A stretch of DNA of 12,276 bases. It comes from a bacterium UBP2_UBA2255 (lineage in GTDB: Bacteria; Edwardsbacteria; AC1; EtOH8). Location: positions 1 to 12,276 of the forward strand of contig DDXR01000071.1 in assembly GCA_002347565.1 (NCBI GenBank). The letters are read 5' to 3'. Shown here piece by piece: positions 1 through 7,323 of this stretch. Within the stretch, counting starts at the first letter, position 1; each line of letters opens with the position of its first letter. A model generated the notes under the pieces. It was not told the DNA's origin and did not search any database. It was given only the letters and a program-made list of their open reading frames with translations. Made by a program: the position numbers and the translations under genes.

Positions 1-68
1 CGCACGAAGTTCGCCGCAGGTGTGCGTGCGCTGCCAGTCGCCGAGAGTCTCGAGTTTCAGACTATCTT

Positions 69-102
69 GCATTTTGCATTTTTCATTTTGCATTTTTCAT
101 TT
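69..102. repeat. A/T-rich 14-bp tandem repeat
   Basis: The 14-bp unit gcatttttcatttt lies at 76-89 and recurs at 90-102 (13 bp). A partial copy, gcatttt, lies at 69-75. The repeat reads through the stop codon of the ahpD-like gene (TGA on the minus strand, 97-99), so the last codons and the trailer of that gene are repeat-derived. It stands out from the GC-rich surroundings. It may be one copy of a dispersed genomic repeat, which cannot be tested within one window. Positions 1-68 hold no gene that I can recognise. Confidence 0.7.
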
Positions 103-444
103 CTCGAAACCCGTCTCGTCCCAGATCTCGTAGGCCTTGCGTACATGCGGTATCGTTATCGAACCACCGACGACCAGCGCGATGTTCATCGTCTCGTCGA
201 ACTCCTGCGCGGTGACGCCCAGCTTCTTGCATTGGATCACGTGGTAGGTGATGCAGTCGTTGCAGCGCAGCACGGCCGAAGCGCACAGGCCCAGCAGCTC
301 CTTGGTCTTGGCCGGCAGGGCGCCGTCCTGGTAGGCCGCGCTGTCGAGGTTGAAGAACCGCTTGATGCCGACGTTCTCTGCCCGTAGGATCCTATCATTC
401 ATTCGCGAACGATACTCATTGAACTCATCAACACGCTGATTCAT
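97..444 (-). CDS. AhpD-like / carboxymuconolactone decarboxylase family protein
   Basis: This is a 115-residue small alpha-helical protein of the AhpD/CMD superfamily. The AhpD signature E-x11-C-x2-C-x3-H is exact: Glu49, Cys61, Cys64 and His68. In AhpD-type proteins the two cysteines form a redox-active pair that reduces peroxides or peroxiredoxin partners, with Glu and His as the proton relay. The length fits single-domain members (about 100-150 residues). I chose the ATG at 444 over the adjacent GTG at 447 because a GAGG Shine-Dalgarno sits 5 nt upstream of the ATG but only 2 nt from the GTG. The gene lies about 70 bp downstream of hisS on the same strand and may be the last gene of the operon or separate from it. 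The substrate is unknown. A peroxidase or general disulfide redox role is likelier than true carboxymuconolactone decarboxylation, because the CxxC pair is intact. Confidence 0.88.
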   Translation of the reverse strand: MNQRVDEFNEYRSRMNDRILRAENVGIKRFFNLDSAAYQDGALPAKTKELLGLCASAVLRCNDCITYHVIQCKKLGVTAQEFDETMNIALVVGGSITIPHVRKAYEIWDETGFEK

Positions 445-472
445 CACAACCTCACTTGCATTTCTCGCAACA

Positions 473-500
473 ACGTAGGCCGCGTCCTACGCTCCTACGT
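473..500. repeat. Inverted repeat in the hisS-ahpD intergenic gap
   Basis: ACGTAGG at 473-479 pairs with CCTACGT at 494-500 across a 14-nt loop. The loop itself holds another TCCTAC, so alternative pairings exist. No T-run follows on either strand, so it does not look like a standard intrinsic terminator. It could be a Rho-independent-like pause, an RNA processing site, or a small dispersed repeat. It lies just upstream of the ahpD-like ribosome binding site on the minus strand. Confidence 0.4.
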
Positions 501-514
501 TACGACGCCCGGCC

Positions 515-1789
515 TCACCCCTGGCAGGAACACTCGCAGTAGGCCTCGATATTGTTCGCCAGCTCGGCGAAGGGGACCTCCCGCTGGCCGTGGGTGTCCA
601 TGTCCTTGAGCGACGCCGATCCCTTGGCCAGCTCGTCGTCGCCGATCACCAGCACGTAGCGGGCATTGAGCTTGTTGGCCTCGCGCAGCTGGGCCTTGAG
701 GCTGCGGCCCTGCAGGTCCTGCTCGCAGGAATAGCCCTTGCCCCGCAGCGCGCCGCTCAGTTCGGCCCCCTTGACCGTGGCCGCCATGCCCAGCGCCGCG
801 ATGTAGACGTCCAGCCGCTGGCCGGCGGGGACCGGCACGCCCTGGTTCCTGATCGCCAGCAGGAACCGCTCCAAACCGGCGCCGAACCCCACGCCCGGAG
901 CGGGATCGCCGCCCAGCTGCTCGACCAGCCCGTCGTAGCGCCCGCCGCCGCCCAGCGCGTCCTGCGCCCCCAGGTGCGGGGAGGCCACCTCGAAGGCGGT
1001 GCGGGTGTAGTAGTCCAGCCCCCGCACCAGCGTCTTGTCGAGGGCGTAGGGGACCGCCAGCGCTTCCAGCAGGGACTTGACCCGCTCGAAGTGCGCGGCG
1101 CAGGACGGGCACAGGCTGTCGACGGCGGCGGGCGCGTCCTGCACCTTGTCGCGGTCGGCCTTGCAGTCCAGGATCCGCAGCGGGTTGCGGTCGATGCGCT
1201 CCCTGCAGTTGCCGCACAGCGTCTCCAGCTTCGGCCGGAAGTGGGCCACCAGCTTGTCGCGGTAGGCGGGGCGGCAGGCGGGGCAGCCGACGGAGTTGAG
1301 CCGCAGCGTCAGATCCGACAGCCCCAGGCGCTGCAGGGTGGTGAACAGCAGCGCGATCACCTCGGCGTCGGCCAGAGGGCTTTCCGCGCCGACGATCTCG
1401 GCCCCGAACTGGGTGTGCTGGCGCAGGCGGCCGGCCTGGGGCCGCTCGTAGCGGAACATCGGCGCCAGGTAGAACACCTTGACGCAGGGCGACTCCTTCA
1501 GCGCGCCGTGCTCGATCAGGGCCCGGATCACCGGCGGCGTGCCCTCGGGCCGCAGGGTCAGCGAGCGGCCGCCCTTGTCGGTGAAGGTGTACATCTCCTT
1601 CTGGACGATGTCGGTGGCCTCGCCGGTGCCCTTGACGAACAGCGCGGTGTCCTCGAACTCCGGCGTGCGGATCTCTCGGAATCCGAAGGCCCGGGCCCGG
1701 GCCCGGATCACCGACTCGACGTGCTGCCAGGCCGGCGCATCCGCCGGCATCACGTCATAGGTGCCCTTGATCGCCTGGAACTTCGCCAT
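515..1789 (-). CDS. hisS: Histidyl-tRNA synthetase
   Basis: This class II aminoacyl-tRNA synthetase charges tRNA-His with histidine using ATP, in the cytoplasm. At 424 residues it is the usual bacterial HisRS length. Motif 2 is visible at about 112-132 (FRYERPQAGR followed by QFGAEI). The histidine-binding HisA loop RGLDYYTRTAFEV is at 256-268, GGGGRYDGL is at 280-288, and motif 3 (GFGAGLER) is at 301-308. The C-terminal portion is the anticodon-binding domain. An insertion-domain segment at 167-230 contains the Cys pairs CPAC, CGNC and CPSC, which may bind metal. The ATG at 1789 follows a strong GGAGGAG Shine-Dalgarno. The start lies inside the 3' end of the vanZ-like gene (35-bp overlap), so translation is probably coupled. 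Confidence 0.97.
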   Translation of the reverse strand: MAKFQAIKGTYDVMPADAPAWQHVESVIRARARAFGFREIRTPEFEDTALFVKGTGEATDIVQKEMYTFTDKGGRSLTLRPEGTPPVIRALIEHGALKESPCVKVFYLAPMFRYERPQAGRLRQHTQFGAEIVGAESPLADAEVIALLFTTLQRLGLSDLTLRLNSVGCPACRPAYRDKLVAHFRPKLETLCGNCRERIDRNPLRILDCKADRDKVQDAPAAVDSLCPSCAAHFERVKSLLEALAVPYALDKTLVRGLDYYTRTAFEVASPHLGAQDALGGGGRYDGLVEQLGGDPAPGVGFGAGLERFLLAIRNQGVPVPAGQRLDVYIAALGMAATVKGAELSGALRGKGYSCEQDLQGRSLKAQLREANKLNARYVLVIGDDELAKGSASLKDMDTHGQREVPFAELANNIEAYCECSCQG

Positions 1790-2147
1790 GGTCGCTCCTC
1801 CAACGGGTGTACTGCGCCAGCCCCAGCCCCGCCAGGGCCCCGAACAGATCGGTGACGAAATCGTGCGGGTAGGTGTGCCGCCCCGGCACCAGCAGCTTGT
1901 GCCCCTCGTACGCCACGGCGGCCAGCACCGAGACCGCCGCCAGCAGCCACCGGGCGCGCGCCTGGCCCATGCCGGCCCGCACCGCAGCCCGGAACAGCAG
2001 GGCGCCGAAGACGGCGAACTGGAAAAGGTGCGAGACCGGGTCCCATCCCTCCAGCAACGCCGGCGGCCGCAGGCGGGGGATCGACGACACGACGGCCATC
2101 ACCGCCGCCCACAGCAGCAGCGGGCCCCAGGTCCTGACCGTCCTCAT
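1755..2147 (-). CDS. VanZ-like family membrane protein
   Basis: This 130-residue protein has about four hydrophobic helices (roughly 5-22, 40-57, 66-82 and 98-113). The VanZ-like hallmarks are an early SSIP followed by a WD..SH segment (about 21-40), and the late YEGHKLLVPGR...D..TD..G block (about 80-104). In that block the Glu, His, PGR and two Asp residues match the conserved polar core of the family. VanZ itself gives low-level teicoplanin resistance, but most VanZ-like proteins have no assigned function, and no glycopeptide-resistance genes are nearby. The start overlaps the stop of the upstream EIIA-like gene by 4 bp (ATGA), with GGAAG 5 nt upstream. The 3' end overlaps hisS by 35 bp. 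This indicates tight operon coupling on the minus strand. Confidence 0.85.
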   Translation of the reverse strand: MRTVRTWGPLLLWAAVMAVVSSIPRLRPPALLEGWDPVSHLFQFAVFGALLFRAAVRAGMGQARARWLLAAVSVLAAVAYEGHKLLVPGRHTYPHDFVTDLFGALAGLGLAQYTRWRSDHGEVPGDQGHL

Positions 2148-2611
2148 CTGGCTTCCGCGCGCTCGACCTGGGACAGGACGGTCATGGTGGCCGCGGCATC
2201 CGGCGCCCGCAGCAGCTGTTCCCGGATGCCTTCGCGGTTGAGGATCCGCGACACCAGGGCCAGGGCCCGCACATGGTCCGACACGATGCTGGCCGGCGTG
2301 GCGATGAAGAAGAAGATCTGCACCGGCAGCCCGTCCAGCGATCCGAAATCCACCGGCTCGCGGGCGATGCCGAAGGCTGCCGCCATCCGTTTGACGCCGC
2401 GGGCCCGCCCGTGCGGGATGGCCACGCCCTTGCCGATGCCGGTGGACATCAGTCCCTCGCGCTCCAGGGCGGAACCGAGCAGCTCCCCGGGGTCATCGGC
2501 CAGCCCGGCGGCGGCCAGGGTTTCCACCAGCTCCCGGATGATTTCTTCCTTGGTCGCGCCGGCCAGGGGCAGCTTGACGCACTCCGGCCTGAGGATATCC
2601 TCGATCTTCAT
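2144..2611 (-). CDS. PTS EIIA domain protein, PtsN/fructose-mannitol type
   Basis: This 155-residue single-domain EIIA belongs to the fructose/nitrogen (PTS_EIIA_2) family. The signature is clear: GIGKGVAIPHGR with the phospho-accepting His at about residue 67, preceded by the helical segment KEEIIRELVETL. The C-terminal part (SDHVRALALVSRIL) matches the usual DHL..LA...L.. region. Such stand-alone proteins usually act as regulators (EIIA-Ntr) rather than sugar transporters. No EIIB, EIIC, HPr or EI gene is seen here. I chose the ATG at 2611 over the GTG at 2614 because AAGGGGG is well spaced for the ATG. It lies 29 bp after hypE and overlaps the next gene by 4 bp. Its link to the hydrogenase maturation genes is unexplained. 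A regulatory role for the operon is possible but is only inference. Confidence 0.9.
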   Translation of the reverse strand: MKIEDILRPECVKLPLAGATKEEIIRELVETLAAAGLADDPGELLGSALEREGLMSTGIGKGVAIPHGRARGVKRMAAAFGIAREPVDFGSLDGLPVQIFFFIATPASIVSDHVRALALVSRILNREGIREQLLRAPDAAATMTVLSQVERAEAR

Positions 2612-2640
2612 CACGTCCCCCTTGGTGTTTGTTCGCTCGT

Positions 2641-3654
2641 TCAGCAGATCCTGGGCAGGGCCTCGCCCTCAAGCATCAGCAGGGGGCGGCGCGCGCCCAG
2701 TGCGGTCCTCAGCACCACGCCCGCGCCCGCGCCCACCCTGCCGATGACGGCGGCCTCCCGGCCGGAAGGGTGCGATCGCATGGCGTCGAGCAGCGCGCCG
2801 GCCGCGCCGGGATCGGCCACCGCCACCAGCTTGCCCTCGTTGGCGCAGTACAGCGGATCGAGCCCCAGCAGCTCGCACGCGCCCCGCACCTGCGGCCGCA
2901 CCGGCACGGCGGCCTCGTCGATCTCGATGCTGGCGCCCGACTGCCCCGCGATCTCGCCCAGCGTGGTTGCCAGGCCGCCCCGGGTGGGGTCGCGCAGCAC
3001 ACGCACGCCGCCGGCTCCGAGCATCGCCTGCACCAGGCCCGCCAGGGGCGCGACGTCGCTGGCGAGGCCGCCGGACAGCCCGAAGCCGTGGCGGGCGTTC
3101 ATCACTGCCAGGCTGTGGTCGCCCACCGGGCCGCTGACGAGCACGATGTCCCCCGGGCGGGCGTTGGCGCCGGAGACCGCTGCCCCCGCGGGGACCAGCC
3201 CGACGCCCGCCGTGCAGACGAACAGCCCGTCGCAGGCGCCGCGCTCGACCACCTTGGTGTCGCCGGTGACGATGGCGACCTCCGACTCCCTCGCCGCCGC
3301 CGCCATCGAATCCGCGATCCGTTCCAGGTCCGCCAGCGCGAATCCCTCCTCGATGATGAAGCCGGCCGACAGGTGCAGCGGCCGCGCGCCCTTCATCGCC
3401 AGATCGTTGACCGTGCCGCACACCGCCAGGCGGCCGATGTCGCCCCCGGCGAAGAACAGCGGCTTGACCGTGTAGCAGTCGGTGGTGAACGCCATCCTGT
3501 ATTCAGAATTCTGGATTCTGAATTCTGCGGAATCGTCGCCCTGCCGCAGCAGCTCGTTGTCGAACCGCGCCCGGAATACCTCATCCACCAGCTGGTGCGA
3601 CAGCCGGCCTCCCGATCCGTGGGCCAGCTGTATGGCGCGGTGTCGGTGGTTCAT
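2641..3654 (-). CDS. hypE: Hydrogenase maturation protein HypE (carbamoyl dehydratase)
   Basis: HypE takes the carbamoyl group from HypF on its C-terminal cysteine, dehydrates it with ATP to a thiocyanate, and donates CN to iron held by HypC-HypD. The protein has 337 residues of the PurM/AIR-synthetase fold. Visible marks are AHGSGG (11-16), FTTD (56-59), GGDIG, NDLAMKGA, VTGDTKVV, RDPTRGGLA, CELLG and NEGKLV. It ends exactly in PRIC (334-337), whose last Cys is the carbamoyl acceptor. Residues about 44-53 (EFRIQNSEYR) replace the usual variable loop before FTTD and are encoded by a GAATTC-containing repeat, yet the frame is intact. The start is 7 bp after the hypD stop, without a strong Shine-Dalgarno. 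This suggests coupling. Confidence 0.96.
   Translation of the reverse strand: MNHRHRAIQLAHGSGGRLSHQLVDEVFRARFDNELLRQGDDSAEFRIQNSEYRMAFTTDCYTVKPLFFAGGDIGRLAVCGTVNDLAMKGARPLHLSAGFIIEEGFALADLERIADSMAAAARESEVAIVTGDTKVVERGACDGLFVCTAGVGLVPAGAAVSGANARPGDIVLVSGPVGDHSLAVMNARHGFGLSGGLASDVAPLAGLVQAMLGAGGVRVLRDPTRGGLATTLGEIAGQSGASIEIDEAAVPVRPQVRGACELLGLDPLYCANEGKLVAVADPGAAGALLDAMRSHPSGREAAVIGRVGAGAGVVLRTALGARRPLLMLEGEALPRIC
3498..3533. repeat. Short GAATTC-rich repeat within hypE
   Basis: On the plus strand the motif attcagaattctgg is followed by attctgaattctgcgg, so cAGAATTCTg-type palindromes and ATTCTGAATTC units overlap. It is AT-rich inside a very GC-rich gene. It encodes the EFRIQNSEYR segment of HypE in frame on the minus strand. 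This looks like a copy of a short dispersed repeat that inserted into, or expanded in, a tolerant surface loop. Whether other copies exist in the genome cannot be seen here. Confidence 0.65.
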
Positions 3655-3661
3655 CGCACTG

Positions 3662-4765
3662 CTACCGTTCGCGCGCCGGCGTTCCGTACTTGTGCCACGC
3701 CGCGCAGACGCCCTCGCTGGAGACCATGCAGGGGCCTACCGGGTCCGAGGGCGTGCACCGCTTCCCGAAGTGGCCGCACTGGTGGGGCTGCGCCAGGCCC
3801 ATCATCACCCGGCCGCACAGGCAGCCCTCCGGCTCCGCCGCCGGCGGGACGCTCACCGGGAACCGCAGCGAGGCGTCGAACGCGCCGTACCCGGGCCGGA
3901 ATGCCAGGCCCGAGCCGGGGATGTCGCCGATGGCCCGCCAGCTCGCGTCCGCGGCGAGGAAGACCTCGTCCAGCAGCCGCCGGGCCTCGGGGTTGCCCTG
4001 CTCCGGCACCGCGCGCGAATAGCTGTTGGCGATCAGCGCTTGCCCCGCGCGCCGCTGCTCCAGCAGGGAGACGATGCCGGCCAGGATGTCGAGCGGTTCG
4101 AACCCGGCCACGGCGCAGGGCGTCCGGTGAAGCTCGGCGATGAAACGGTAGGGCGCCAATCCGATGACCGCCGAGACATGGCCCGGCAGCAGGAAGCCGT
4201 CGATCTTCGCCTGCCGGCCGGACAGCAACGCCTGCAGCGCCGGCGGCACCAGCTTGAAGGCCGGATAGACCGTGAAGTTGCCGATCCCGCGCTGCCGGGC
4301 CGCCGCCACCGTGGCCGCGATGGTCGGCGCGGTGGTCTCGAACCCCACGCCGGCGAACACCACCTGGCGGTCCGGGGCTCCGGCCGCGATCTCGAGCGCA
4401 TCCAGCGGCGAGTAGACGATCCTGACGTCGGCCCCGTCCGCCCGGGCGCGGCCCAGGCTGCCGCCGGACCCCGGCACCCGCACCATGTCGCCGAAGGTTG
4501 CCACGGTCACTCCGTCCAGCCGCGCGATGGCGATCATCCGGTCGATGTCGGCCAGCGGGGTCACGCACACCGGGCAGCCGGGCCCAGAAAGCAGGGTGAC
4601 GGCCCCGGGGATCAGCCCGCGGATCCCGAACTGCGAGATGGCCATGGTATGGGTGCCGCATACCTCCATCAGCGAGACCGGCCGGTCGGCCAGCGCCTCG
4701 ATCCTGGCAATCAGCATCCGGGCGGTCCCCGGATCGCGAAAACGGTCAAGCTCGTACGGCGGCAC
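3662..4765 (-). CDS. hypD: Hydrogenase maturation protein HypD
   Basis: HypD is the iron-sulfur scaffold that, with HypC, holds the iron while the two CN and one CO ligands are attached. With the GTG start at 4765 it has 367 residues, matching the family (about 360-380). The protein then begins with the typical ELDRFRDP segment. Catalytic motifs are CGTHT (36-40) and GPGCPVC (61-67), followed by a FETTAPT motif. The C-terminal cysteine-rich region carries the [4Fe-4S] site (CLCGRV, QCG, RCTP, GPCMVS and GVCAAW). The frame is open further upstream to 4996, but that part overlaps hypC out of frame and is not HypD-like, so I reject it. There is no clear Shine-Dalgarno. The hypC stop lies 11 bp upstream, so translation is probably coupled. 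Confidence 0.95.
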   Translation of the reverse strand: MPPYELDRFRDPGTARMLIARIEALADRPVSLMEVCGTHTMAISQFGIRGLIPGAVTLLSGPGCPVCVTPLADIDRMIAIARLDGVTVATFGDMVRVPGSGGSLGRARADGADVRIVYSPLDALEIAAGAPDRQVVFAGVGFETTAPTIAATVAAARQRGIGNFTVYPAFKLVPPALQALLSGRQAKIDGFLLPGHVSAVIGLAPYRFIAELHRTPCAVAGFEPLDILAGIVSLLEQRRAGQALIANSYSRAVPEQGNPEARRLLDEVFLAADASWRAIGDIPGSGLAFRPGYGAFDASLRFPVSVPPAAEPEGCLCGRVMMGLAQPHQCGHFGKRCTPSDPVGPCMVSSEGVCAAWHKYGTPARER

Positions 4766-4776
4766 GGGACCCCGGC

Positions 4777-4998
4777 TCAGGAGACGGTGATGCCCGTCTG
4801 CTCCAGCAGCCGGTAGGTTTCCTCGGCCTCGTCCTGGTCGATCCGCTGGATGGCGAAGCCGGCGTGGACCAGCACGAACTCGCCGACCGCGGCGTCCGGC
4901 AGCAACGCCAGGCCGATCCGGCGCTTCAGGCCCCGGATGTCCACCTCGGCGCTGCCGGCCTCGATGCTGTCTATCCTGGCTGGAATGGCAAGGCACAT
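4777..4998 (-). CDS. hypC: Hydrogenase maturation chaperone HypC/HybG family
   Basis: This 73-residue HypC-family chaperone starts with the diagnostic MCLAIPARI. Cys2 is the residue that binds iron with HypD and later contacts the large-subunit precursor. Later family marks are GEFVLVHAGFAIQRID (residues about 39-54) and the C-terminal helix with EAEETYRLLEQ. Length and layout are normal for the family. It sits 13 bp after the hypF stop and 11 bp before the hypD start, the expected F-C-D-E order. The same DNA is open in the hypD frame, but that reading has no family similarity. Confidence 0.96.
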   Translation of the reverse strand: MCLAIPARIDSIEAGSAEVDIRGLKRRIGLALLPDAAVGEFVLVHAGFAIQRIDQDEAEETYRLLEQTGITVS

Positions 4999-5011
4999 CT
5001 GGACTGGTCCA

Positions 5012-7291
5012 TCATCGGTTTTCGGCGGCGGCCAGCAACTGGCCCAGGGCGATGCCGCCGTCGTTGGACGGCACCTGCCGGTTGACGTGCACCGTGAACC
5101 CCCGCTGCTCCAGGCGCGCGGACAGCGTCCGCAGCAGCAGCCGGTTCTGGAACACGCCCCCGGACAGGGCCGCGCGGCGGATCCCGGTGCGCAATTTTAA
5201 ATTATCGCACATCGCGGCGGTAAAGTCAATTACGGTGTTGTGGAATCGGGCGGCGCAGACCGCCGGCGGCACCCCGGCCAGCCGGTCGGCCGCCAGTTGG
5301 GACCACAGCGGCCCCAGCCCGACGACGCCGCCGACGATCGAAAACGGATACGACCCCTGCTCGCCCGGGCGGCAGGCCTGCTCCAGCGCCATGGCGGCCT
5401 GGGCCTCGAAGGTGCTGGTCCGCCGGATCCCCAGCAGCGCGCTGGCCGCGTCGAACAGCCGCCCCATGCTCGAGGTCATCACCGTGTTGGCGCCGGTCTC
5501 GGCCTGGAGGGCAACGACCTGCAACTCCCCTTCCGGAACGCTGTCGAACAGCCCGGCCGGGATCTCCCCCAGCAGCCGCCGGCAGTACGCCGCCGCGATG
5601 CGGTATGGCTTGCGGATCGCGGCCTCGCCGCCGGGCAGCGGCAGGCATTCGATATGCCCGGCCCGGCCCAGCCCGTGCTCGGCGCGCGGATCGGTCACGA
5701 AAAACTCGCCGCCCCAGATCGTGCCGTCGTCCCCGTAGCCGGTGCCGTCGAACGCCACGCCGATCACCGGCTCGTCGACCAGGTTGTCGGCCAGCACGCT
5801 GAGGATGTGGGCCCGGTGGTGCTGCACCGCCCGGTGTCCGGCCTCGGTCTGCTGGCAGGCCCAGCGGGTGGTGAGGTAATCGGGATGGCGGTCGTGGACG
5901 ATGACCCGGGGCGTGATGCCGAACCATCGCCGGTACTTGGCGACCATCTCCTCGAAGAAGTCCATGGTCCCGAGGTTGTCGGCCTCGCCGATGTGCTGGC
6001 TGACGAAGGCCCGGTCGCCCGCCGCCAGCGCGAAGCAGTTCTTCATCTGGGCGCCCACCGCCAGCGTCGGCGGCAGCGCGACCGGCAGCCGGATGGGGTC
6101 GGGCGCGTATCCCCGGGCATGGCGGATGATCTGGTACCCGCCCCCGGCCGCCGCCCCGTCCCAGGCCATGGCGATGGAATCGTCGCAGCGGTTGACCACC
6201 TCGCGGTCGTGGGTCAGGAAGGCGTCGGCGACGCCGGCCAGCTGCGCCAGCGCCTGGCCGTCGTCCCCGATCACCGGCTGGTCCTGGGCGTTGCCCGATG
6301 TCATCACCAGCGCGGCCAGCCCCGGGCGCCGCTGCCGCAGCTCCCGGAACAGGGCATGGTGCAGCGGTGCGGATGGCAGCATCACGCCCAGGTACAGGTT
6401 CTGGGGAGCGACCTCGTCCGGCAGGGCCCGGCGGCTGCGCAGCAGGACGATGGGCGCCGGCGCGGACGCCAGCAGGCGCTCCTCCTGCGGCGTGGCCAGG
6501 CACAGGCCCCGGGCCGCTTCGAGGTCCGGGCACATCACCGCCAGCGGCTTGTCGGGGCGGCGTTTGCGCTCGCGCAGCCGGGCCACGGCACCGGGGCTGT
6601 GGGCGTCGCAGGCCAGATGGTAGCCGCCGATGCCCTTGACCGCCACGATCCGTCCCTGCAGCAGGGCTTCGGCCGCCTGCGCCAGGGCGGGGCCGGCGCG
6701 CGAGAGCTCGCCCCCATCCCGGTCCCGGAACGAGACCGCAGGTCCGCAAGCCGGGCAGGCGTTGGGCTGCGCGTGGAACCGCCGGTCGGCCGGGTCGTCG
6801 TACTCGCGCCGGCACTCCGGGCACATGGCGAACGCCCTCATCGAGGTCATCGGCCGGTCGTAGGGGGTCCCCTCGATGATCGAGAAGCGGGGCCCGCAGT
6901 TGGTGCAGTTGATGAACGGGTAGCCCCGGCGGCGGTCGCCGGGGTCCGCCAGCTCCCGCAGGCAGTCGCCGCAAACGGCGATGTCCGGCGAGATCCGCGT
7001 CACGCCGGGCTGGGAGCTGCTCTCCAGGATGGAGAATCCGCCGCAGCCGGCCGGCGCCGCATCGGCCACCGCCAGCGAGTCGATCGCTGCCTGGGGCGGC
7101 AGCTCACGGGGGATGGCGTCGACGAACGCCCCGATCGCATCGGCAGCGCCCTCCGCCGCGACCTCCACGCCGGCGCTGGAATTGCGCACCCAGCCCGACA
7201 GTCGGTGCCGCCGCGCCAGCCGGTAGATGTAGGGGCGGAATCCCACGCCCTGCACCACGCCGTCGATATGGATGTGGATCGATCGTGTCAT
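5012..7291 (-). CDS. hypF: Carbamoyltransferase HypF
   Basis: HypF makes the cyanide precursor. It turns carbamoyl phosphate and ATP into a carbamoyl adenylate and transfers the carbamoyl group to HypE. The protein has 759 residues from the ATG at 7291. Domains in order are: acylphosphatase (about 5-90, VQGVGFRP and WVRN), two zinc-finger motifs (C107/C110/C129/C132 and C157/C160/C179/C182), a YrdC-like domain (about 203-390, with KGIGGYHLACDA and RRPDKPLAVM), and a Kae1/carbamoyltransferase-like domain (from about 400, with VQHHRAH at 488-494, AFDGTGYGDDGT and LSGGVFQNR). The end, NDGGIALGQ, is typical. A TTG at 7324 would add 11 residues without support, and it overlaps the predicted -10 box. 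The 5' leader is short, forms a hairpin, and lacks a Shine-Dalgarno. Confidence 0.97.
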   Translation of the reverse strand: MTRSIHIHIDGVVQGVGFRPYIYRLARRHRLSGWVRNSSAGVEVAAEGAADAIGAFVDAIPRELPPQAAIDSLAVADAAPAGCGGFSILESSSQPGVTRISPDIAVCGDCLRELADPGDRRRGYPFINCTNCGPRFSIIEGTPYDRPMTSMRAFAMCPECRREYDDPADRRFHAQPNACPACGPAVSFRDRDGGELSRAGPALAQAAEALLQGRIVAVKGIGGYHLACDAHSPGAVARLRERKRRPDKPLAVMCPDLEAARGLCLATPQEERLLASAPAPIVLLRSRRALPDEVAPQNLYLGVMLPSAPLHHALFRELRQRRPGLAALVMTSGNAQDQPVIGDDGQALAQLAGVADAFLTHDREVVNRCDDSIAMAWDGAAAGGGYQIIRHARGYAPDPIRLPVALPPTLAVGAQMKNCFALAAGDRAFVSQHIGEADNLGTMDFFEEMVAKYRRWFGITPRVIVHDRHPDYLTTRWACQQTEAGHRAVQHHRAHILSVLADNLVDEPVIGVAFDGTGYGDDGTIWGGEFFVTDPRAEHGLGRAGHIECLPLPGGEAAIRKPYRIAAAYCRRLLGEIPAGLFDSVPEGELQVVALQAETGANTVMTSSMGRLFDAASALLGIRRTSTFEAQAAMALEQACRPGEQGSYPFSIVGGVVGLGPLWSQLAADRLAGVPPAVCAARFHNTVIDFTAAMCDNLKLRTGIRRAALSGGVFQNRLLLRTLSARLEQRGFTVHVNRQVPSNDGGIALGQLLAAAENR
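5201..5229 (-). promoter_or_regulatory. Candidate sigma70-type promoter inside hypF
   Basis: Read on the minus strand, TTGACT (5224-5229) and GATAAT (5201-5206) are separated by exactly 17 nt. Each box matches 5 of 6 consensus bases. Transcription would start near 5194, about 180 nt before the hypF stop, and would cover hypC, hypD, hypE and the downstream genes. The boxes lie in a short AT-rich codon patch in an otherwise GC-rich gene, which supports selection for a site here. There is no experimental evidence. Confidence 0.5.
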
Positions 7292-7300
7292 GTGAAAAAA

Positions 7301-7314
7301 GCCGCTGCTGCGGC
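7301..7314 (-). promoter_or_regulatory. Hairpin at the 5' end of the hypF leader
   Basis: On the minus strand GCCGC-AGCA-GCGGC forms a 5-bp all-GC stem with a 4-nt loop, followed at once by TTTTTT (7300-7295) and then, three bases later, the hypF ATG. By form it is a minimal intrinsic terminator. It would begin only a few nucleotides after the predicted transcription start, where termination is unlikely. A 5'-protective stem or a translation-affecting structure is equally plausible. Confidence 0.4.
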
Positions 7315-7323
7315 ACGAGGGCA

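Noticed and set aside
4766..4996. Upstream extension of hypD to a 444-residue protein
   Set aside because: The extra 77 codons overlap hypC out of frame and have no HypD-like sequence. The GTG at 4765 gives the normal family length and N-terminus.
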